The notes beneath the pieces were generated by a model. The model was not told the origin of the DNA. It was given only the letters and a program-made list of their open reading frames with translations, and made no database searches. A DNA stretch of 17,621 bases from CAUSKK01 sp963533935. GTDB lineage: Bacteria; Pseudomonadota; Gammaproteobacteria; Cardiobacteriales; Cardiobacteriaceae. A program made the translations under genes and the position numbers. Positions 15,409-17,621 of the stretch are shown here, one piece after another; position 1 is the first letter of the stretch, and each line of letters begins with the position of its first letter. The stretch spans positions 1-17,621 of the forward strand of contig CAUSQL010000028.1 in assembly GCA_963533935.1 (NCBI GenBank), given 5' to 3'.

Positions 15409-15849
15409 CTAGAACGGTCTAACGATGGCCAAAATCACAATGGCCAACACAATAAGCGTGGATATTTCGTTGAAATAGCGGTAAAACTTCGGGCTGCGCT
15501 GGTTTTCGTCGGCGGCGAAGGTGAGCTGGAGATTCCAGCAGTACATGTAATAGACGAAAAGCAGGAACACCAGGGTTAATTTCACCGACAGCCAGCGGGC
15601 GCTTTTCATCAGCGCGGCGCCGATGGGGTTAGCCAGCATGGCCAGGCCGAAGGTGAAGCAGATGGCCATGGCGATGAGGCCCATATAGAACAGCCGCTCC
15701 TCCATGACCTTGAGGCGGGCCATGGACGACTGGTCCCGTTCGCCCTGGGCCTGGGCGTGATAGACGAAGAGCCGGGGCAGGTAAAATATGGCCGCGCACC
15801 AGCTGATGGCTCCAAAGAGATGGAGCGCCTTGAAATAATTAAATGCCAT
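15409..15849 (-). CDS. hemJ: HemJ, protoporphyrinogen IX oxidase
   Basis: This membrane protein of the UPF0093/CopD-like family oxidises protoporphyrinogen IX to protoporphyrin IX, the penultimate step of haem synthesis, in bacteria lacking HemG and HemY. The 146 residues form four hydrophobic segments. The invariant His10 (FKALHLFG) and Lys90 (RWLSVKLTL) are present, as are the family motifs VMEERLFYMG and YRYFNEISTLIVL. It is the first gene of the eleven-gene operon, starting about 26 bp after the predicted transcription start. No strong Shine-Dalgarno sequence is visible. Confidence 0.95.
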   Translation of the reverse strand: MAFNYFKALHLFGAISWCAAIFYLPRLFVYHAQAQGERDQSSMARLKVMEERLFYMGLIAMAICFTFGLAMLANPIGAALMKSARWLSVKLTLVFLLFVYYMYCWNLQLTFAADENQRSPKFYRYFNEISTLIVLAIVILAIVRPF

Positions 15850-15881
15850 CTTGAATTGGGTTAAAAGCTAAAATCCCGGCC

Positions 15882-15890
15882 ATATTAGCA
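15882..15890 (-). promoter_or_regulatory. Probable sigma-70 extended -10 promoter of the hemJ-rpoN operon
   Basis: TGCTAATAT on the minus strand fits an extended -10 (TGn plus a 4/6 -10 hexamer) about 33-40 bp before the hemJ ATG. No good -35 is seen; the place it would occupy is covered by the sigma-54 site at 15895-15909. Confidence 0.4.
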
Positions 15891-15894
15891 GAGC

Positions 15895-15909
15895 TGGCAC
15901 GCTTTTTGC
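15895..15909 (+). promoter_or_regulatory. Sigma-54 (-24/-12) promoter, perfect core match
   Basis: TGGCAC, five bases, then TTGC: every base of the -24/-12 core and the spacing match. The expected start is near 15921 on the plus strand, a few bases before repeat element 3 and divergent from hemJ. No plus-strand protein gene follows. Confidence 0.55.
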
Positions 15910-15927
15910 CGCCTTTAGACCCCTTTA

Positions 15928-16058
15928 AACATACGGACGGGCGCTTCCCCTGTATGTATTTAGGCTCTAATTACATACAGGGGAAGCGCCCGTCTGTTTG
16001 TAAAAACGTCAGGAGCGTGAACCGTAAGGCGAACAACCGCTCTCCCGGTTATTTGTAA
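15928..16058 (+). repeat. Composite repeat element 3 (A-A inverted pair plus one B unit)
   Basis: Two A modules face each other: a perfect 22-bp inverted repeat (15937-15958 and 15972-15993) around a 13-nt loop, extended outwards by imperfect pairing to about 15929 and 16001. A B module follows (16011-16043) with outer stem GAGCG/CGCTC and inner hairpin ACC-GTAA-GGC. The element ends TTTGTAAA at 16052-16059. It lies between hemJ and the AT-rich cassette and may also end the cassette's minus-strand transcript. Confidence 0.88.
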
Positions 16059-16095
16059 ATAATGTGAAATAAAAAAATGAAGATGACACAGCAAT

Positions 16096-16662
16096 CTATG
16101 TGGTGAAAAAGATTGAGAAGAATACTTTAATTTTCCGCATGGTTTTTTTCATGTGCCGCTTAACCGGGTGTGGCTCACCCAGCATCTTTTTAAGTTTCAG
16201 AAAGCGCTTGTGGTAAAAATTATAGTAATAGCAACCGTAGTAATAGATTGCACCGCCTACTCCTTGGGAGTCAGTTTCCAGTAAACCTTCGCACTTTTTT
16301 GCTGCTCTTTTATTAAAAATTTCCTGCTCTTTACGGAATTTTTTAATGGCCTTCGCACTAAAACCCTTTTTTGCCATCCGTTCAGGTACGCTTAAAAAGT
16401 AAAGTCTTATGGTTGCCACCTCCTCAATTAAACATTCGGCATTTTGTGGAGAAGTAACGTAATTACAAGGTGCTGGCCTCTTCTCATTGCGCTGGTTATC
16501 TCTAAGATCTGCATAATGCTCATAGGAATAGCTGGGAGGAGAATAAAGGAATCTTGGCGTTCCCGTATCTGGGAACGCTTCTGGTTTTTCAGATTTTTTC
16601 TCTTCCGCAATACTACATAGAGTAGTTAAAGCAAAAGCTATCAATAGGATAAAGCGACCCAT
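16096..16662 (-). CDS. Secreted LprI/DUF1311-like protein
   Basis: This is a small exported protein, possibly a lysozyme-inhibitor-like factor. Residues 1-19 form a signal peptide. The region 66-160 has the layout I know from the LprI/DUF1311 family: Cys66 and Cys77, a helix with the Q-x-x-x-x-x-R segment FRKEQEIFNKRA, then Cys124, a Gly-rich turn (QGVGGAI), Cys144 and a basic helix ending RFLKLKK. The C-terminal 30 residues are strongly basic and aromatic. The 188-residue product is longer than most family members. Base composition is clearly more AT-rich than in neighbouring genes, which suggests acquisition. It shares one base (TAATG) with the gene upstream. The family match is by eye and moderate. 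Confidence 0.7.
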   Translation of the reverse strand: MGRFILLIAFALTTLCSIAEEKKSEKPEAFPDTGTPRFLYSPPSYSYEHYADLRDNQRNEKRPAPCNYVTSPQNAECLIEEVATIRLYFLSVPERMAKKGFSAKAIKKFRKEQEIFNKRAAKKCEGLLETDSQGVGGAIYYYGCYYYNFYHKRFLKLKKMLGEPHPVKRHMKKTMRKIKVFFSIFFTT

Positions 16663-16919
16663 TATTTCTTATTCCAGCGCAATTGATAATTTTGGGGCAA
16701 AACAAGAAGAAATTTATGTGCTATTTTTCTAGCACCATCAACTATGCCATGGTAATGAATATACGGTTTTATTCCGAAAAAACGTTTTCTTCTTTCAGCA
16801 TCATCTTTAAGCGAAGCTCCCCAAGAGGGATTAGATTTTTTAGGATTAAAGTAAGTGTTAATAAGCGCAACAATAATATCGTTGCCATTTTTGGCCTTCT
16901 TCCGGATTACTTTAGTCAT
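16662..16919 (-). CDS. Uncharacterised 85-residue protein
   Basis: I do not recognise this protein. It is basic, lacks a signal peptide or membrane helix, and begins MTKVIRKKAKNGNDIIVAL. A central aromatic/His-rich segment (KPYIHYHGIVDGARKIAHKF) follows a charged stretch. It looks cytoplasmic and compact, and could be a small domain cut from a larger protein. An AAGGAG site 6 nt before the ATG and the TAATG junction to the LprI-like gene make it a convincing gene. The pair is AT-rich and bracketed by repeats. Coupling of a cytoplasmic with a secreted partner would fit a small accessory module, but no function is proposed. Confidence 0.7.
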   Translation of the reverse strand: MTKVIRKKAKNGNDIIVALINTYFNPKKSNPSWGASLKDDAERRKRFFGIKPYIHYHGIVDGARKIAHKFLLVLPQNYQLRWNKK

Positions 16920-16923
16920 ATAG

Positions 16924-16953
16924 AACTCCTTTTAACAAAAATTAATAGGAGCT
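16924..16953 (-). promoter_or_regulatory. 5' leader hairpin covering the ribosome binding site
   Basis: On the minus strand AGCTCCTATTAA pairs with TTAAAAGGAGTT around a 6-nt loop, a 12-bp stem with one A-A mismatch and one G-U pair. The right arm contains the AAGGAG site of the 85-residue protein, so initiation may be gated by opening of the stem. Confidence 0.5.
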
Positions 16954-16957
16954 TTTG

Positions 16958-16986
16958 AGTAGAACAAAGTTTTTAGATGGGGTCAA
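16958..16986 (-). promoter_or_regulatory. Sigma-70-type promoter of the two-gene cassette
   Basis: TTGACC (-35, 5/6 match) and TCTACT (-10, 4/6) are separated by exactly 17 bp on the minus strand. The predicted start near 16951-16953 coincides with the base of the leader hairpin. The -35 is only 11 bp from the isolated A repeat. Confidence 0.5.
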
Positions 16987-16997
16987 GTTTTAGAATT

Positions 16998-17032
16998 TTT
17001 ACAAACAGGGGAAGCGCCCGTCTGTTTGTAAA
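16998..17032. repeat. Isolated, intact A unit (35 bp)
   Basis: Perfect 11-bp terminal inverted repeats TTTACAAACAG and CTGTTTGTAAA enclose the centre GGGAAGCGCCCGT, which can itself pair GGG with CCC. This is the cleanest single copy of the family and defines the unit. Confidence 0.9.
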
Positions 17033-17145
17033 TAGGCAAAGATAATGCGGCAAGGCGTCGTAGCCACTAAATTCTTAATTGCTAAATCCACGCTTCAAGC
17101 AACGGAACGAATCAAATTAATGGATTAAAGTTGGTGGGCCTCAGC
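17033..17145. other. Gene-free segment between repeats
   Basis: I see no open frame, promoter or structured element here. It could be a remnant of former sequence, but nothing is recognisable. Confidence 0.4.
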
Positions 17146-17340
17146 TAAACATAGGGACGGTTCTTCTCCCTCCGGTCGCCGCGCTTAGGCTGTATGTATT
17201 TATAGCGTTAATTACATACAGGAGAAGCGCCCGTCCGTTTGTAAAACGGCGGGCGCGTGAGCCGTAAGGCGAACAACCGCCCGTCAGTTTGTAAAACGGG
17301 TAGGCGCGTGAGCCGTGAGGCGAACAACCGCCCGTATGTT
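17146..17340 (+). repeat. Composite repeat element 4 (diverged A-A pair plus two B units)
   Basis: The inner arms CTGTATGTA (17190-17198) and TACATACAG (17213-17221) are perfect inverted repeats. The left A copy has a replaced centre (about 17160-17189). The right A copy ends TTTGTAAA at 17238-17245. Two B modules follow with a 50-bp period, with inner hairpins GCC-GTAA-GGC (17261-17270) and GCC-GTGA-GGC (17312-17321). The outer stem is CGGGCG/CGCCCG in the first and GGCG/CGCC in the second. The element ends in CCGTATGTTT. Confidence 0.88.
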
Positions 17341-17348
17341 TATCCAAT

Positions 17349-17376
17349 AAAAAAGCGCCTCCGGAGAAGCGCTTTT
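17349..17376 (-). terminator. Rho-independent terminator of aceF
   Basis: On the minus strand AAAAGCGC pairs with GCGCTTTT across a C+G-rich centre (TTCTCCGGAG) and is followed by a run of six T. It lies 18 bp after the aceF stop and could work weakly in both directions. Confidence 0.8.
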
Positions 17377-17394
17377 CGGTCGTTAAAGAACGAA

Positions 17395-17621
17395 CTAGAT
17401 GGTCAGGCGGCGGAAGTCCTGCAACAGCTTGGCCAAGAACACGGTGAACTTCATACCGGCGGCGCCGTCGATGACACGGTGGTCGAAGGACAGCGACAGC
17501 GGGCACATCAGCCGCGGCACGAATTCCTTGCCGTTCCACACCGGCTTCATCTGCGATTTGCACACACCGAGAATGGCCACCTCCGGCGCATTCACAATCG
17601 GCGTAAAGCCGGTGCCGCCGA
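17395..17621 (-). CDS. aceF: Dihydrolipoamide acetyltransferase (PDH E2), C-terminal fragment
   Basis: This is the last 75 residues of the E2 core of the pyruvate dehydrogenase complex, which transfers the acetyl group from lipoyl domains to CoA. The fragment reads in frame from the window edge: GGTGFTPIVNAPEVAILGV, then RLMCPLSLSFDHRVIDGA with the catalytic His and Asp of the HxxxDG motif, ending FRRLTI. The 5' part lies beyond the window. An internal GTG could be mistaken for a start but is only a Val codon in this conserved stretch. E2 of the 2-oxoglutarate complex is less likely given the FDHRVIDGAAGMKF ending. Confidence 0.92.
   Translation of the reverse strand, partial: GGTGFTPIVNAPEVAILGVCKSQMKPVWNGKEFVPRLMCPLSLSFDHRVIDGAAGMKFTVFLAKLLQDFRRLTI

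Noticed and set aside
16096..16662. Lipoprotein lipobox at Cys16 of the LprI-like protein
   Set aside because: The residue before Cys is Leu, not Gly, Ala or Ser, so an ordinary signal peptide is more likely.
16683..16958. Plus-strand 91-residue frame in the cassette
   Set aside because: It is antisense to the 85-residue gene, which has a strong ribosome binding site, a promoter and a coupled partner; no start signal is seen for this frame.
17141..17563. Minus-strand 140-residue frame across element 4 and the aceF end
   Set aside because: It is out of frame with aceF, crosses a terminator and repeats, and its own repeats come from the two B modules.

Overview
This window reads as the chromosome of a Gram-negative gammaproteobacterium with intact housekeeping blocks. 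The evidence is a six-subunit Na+-translocating NADH:quinone reductase, a tpiA-secG-tRNA-Leu(GAG) order, an LPS-transport block ending in rpoN, and a ubiG/HAD phosphatase/SDR trio as in pseudomonads. The surface-adhesin-E-like protein, HemJ and Na+-NQR would fit a Cardiobacteriaceae-like host-associated organism, but that is only a guess. All convincing protein genes lie on the minus strand, so transcription runs from high to low coordinates.

Layout from high to low coordinates. 17395-17621: the C-terminus of the pyruvate dehydrogenase E2 subunit (aceF) with its terminator. 16096-16919: an AT-rich two-gene cassette (an 85-aa unknown and a secreted LprI/DUF1311-like protein) set between palindromic repeats. 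15849 down to 7355: eleven tightly packed or overlapping genes, hemJ-ubiG-HAD phosphatase-SDR-kdsD-lptC-lptA-lptB-rpoN-mnmA-adhesin E. They combine haem and ubiquinone synthesis, KDO/LPS supply and transport, sigma-54 and tRNA thiolation. 6801-7351: a repeat-filled intergenic region. 6699 down to 5507: tpiA, secG and tRNA-Leu. 5469 down to 1: nqrA-B-C-D-E-F, with nqrF cut by the window edge.

The most unusual content is not protein-coding. Four composite repeat elements (6801-7064, 7236-7351, 15928-16058, 17146-17340) and one isolated unit (16998-17032) share an architecture: a roughly 35-bp palindromic unit (module A), in two or three loci as a head-to-head pair forming a long hairpin, followed by one to four copies of a branched-hairpin module (module B). 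Module B keeps its single-stranded linkers but changes both stems in compensating ways, and two plus-oriented copies carry GUAA and GUGA (GNRA) loops. A perfect-match sigma-54 promoter lies about 20 bp before one element and overlaps the probable promoter of the operon that encodes sigma-54 itself. I see no transposase, RAYT, CRISPR array or phage gene in the window.
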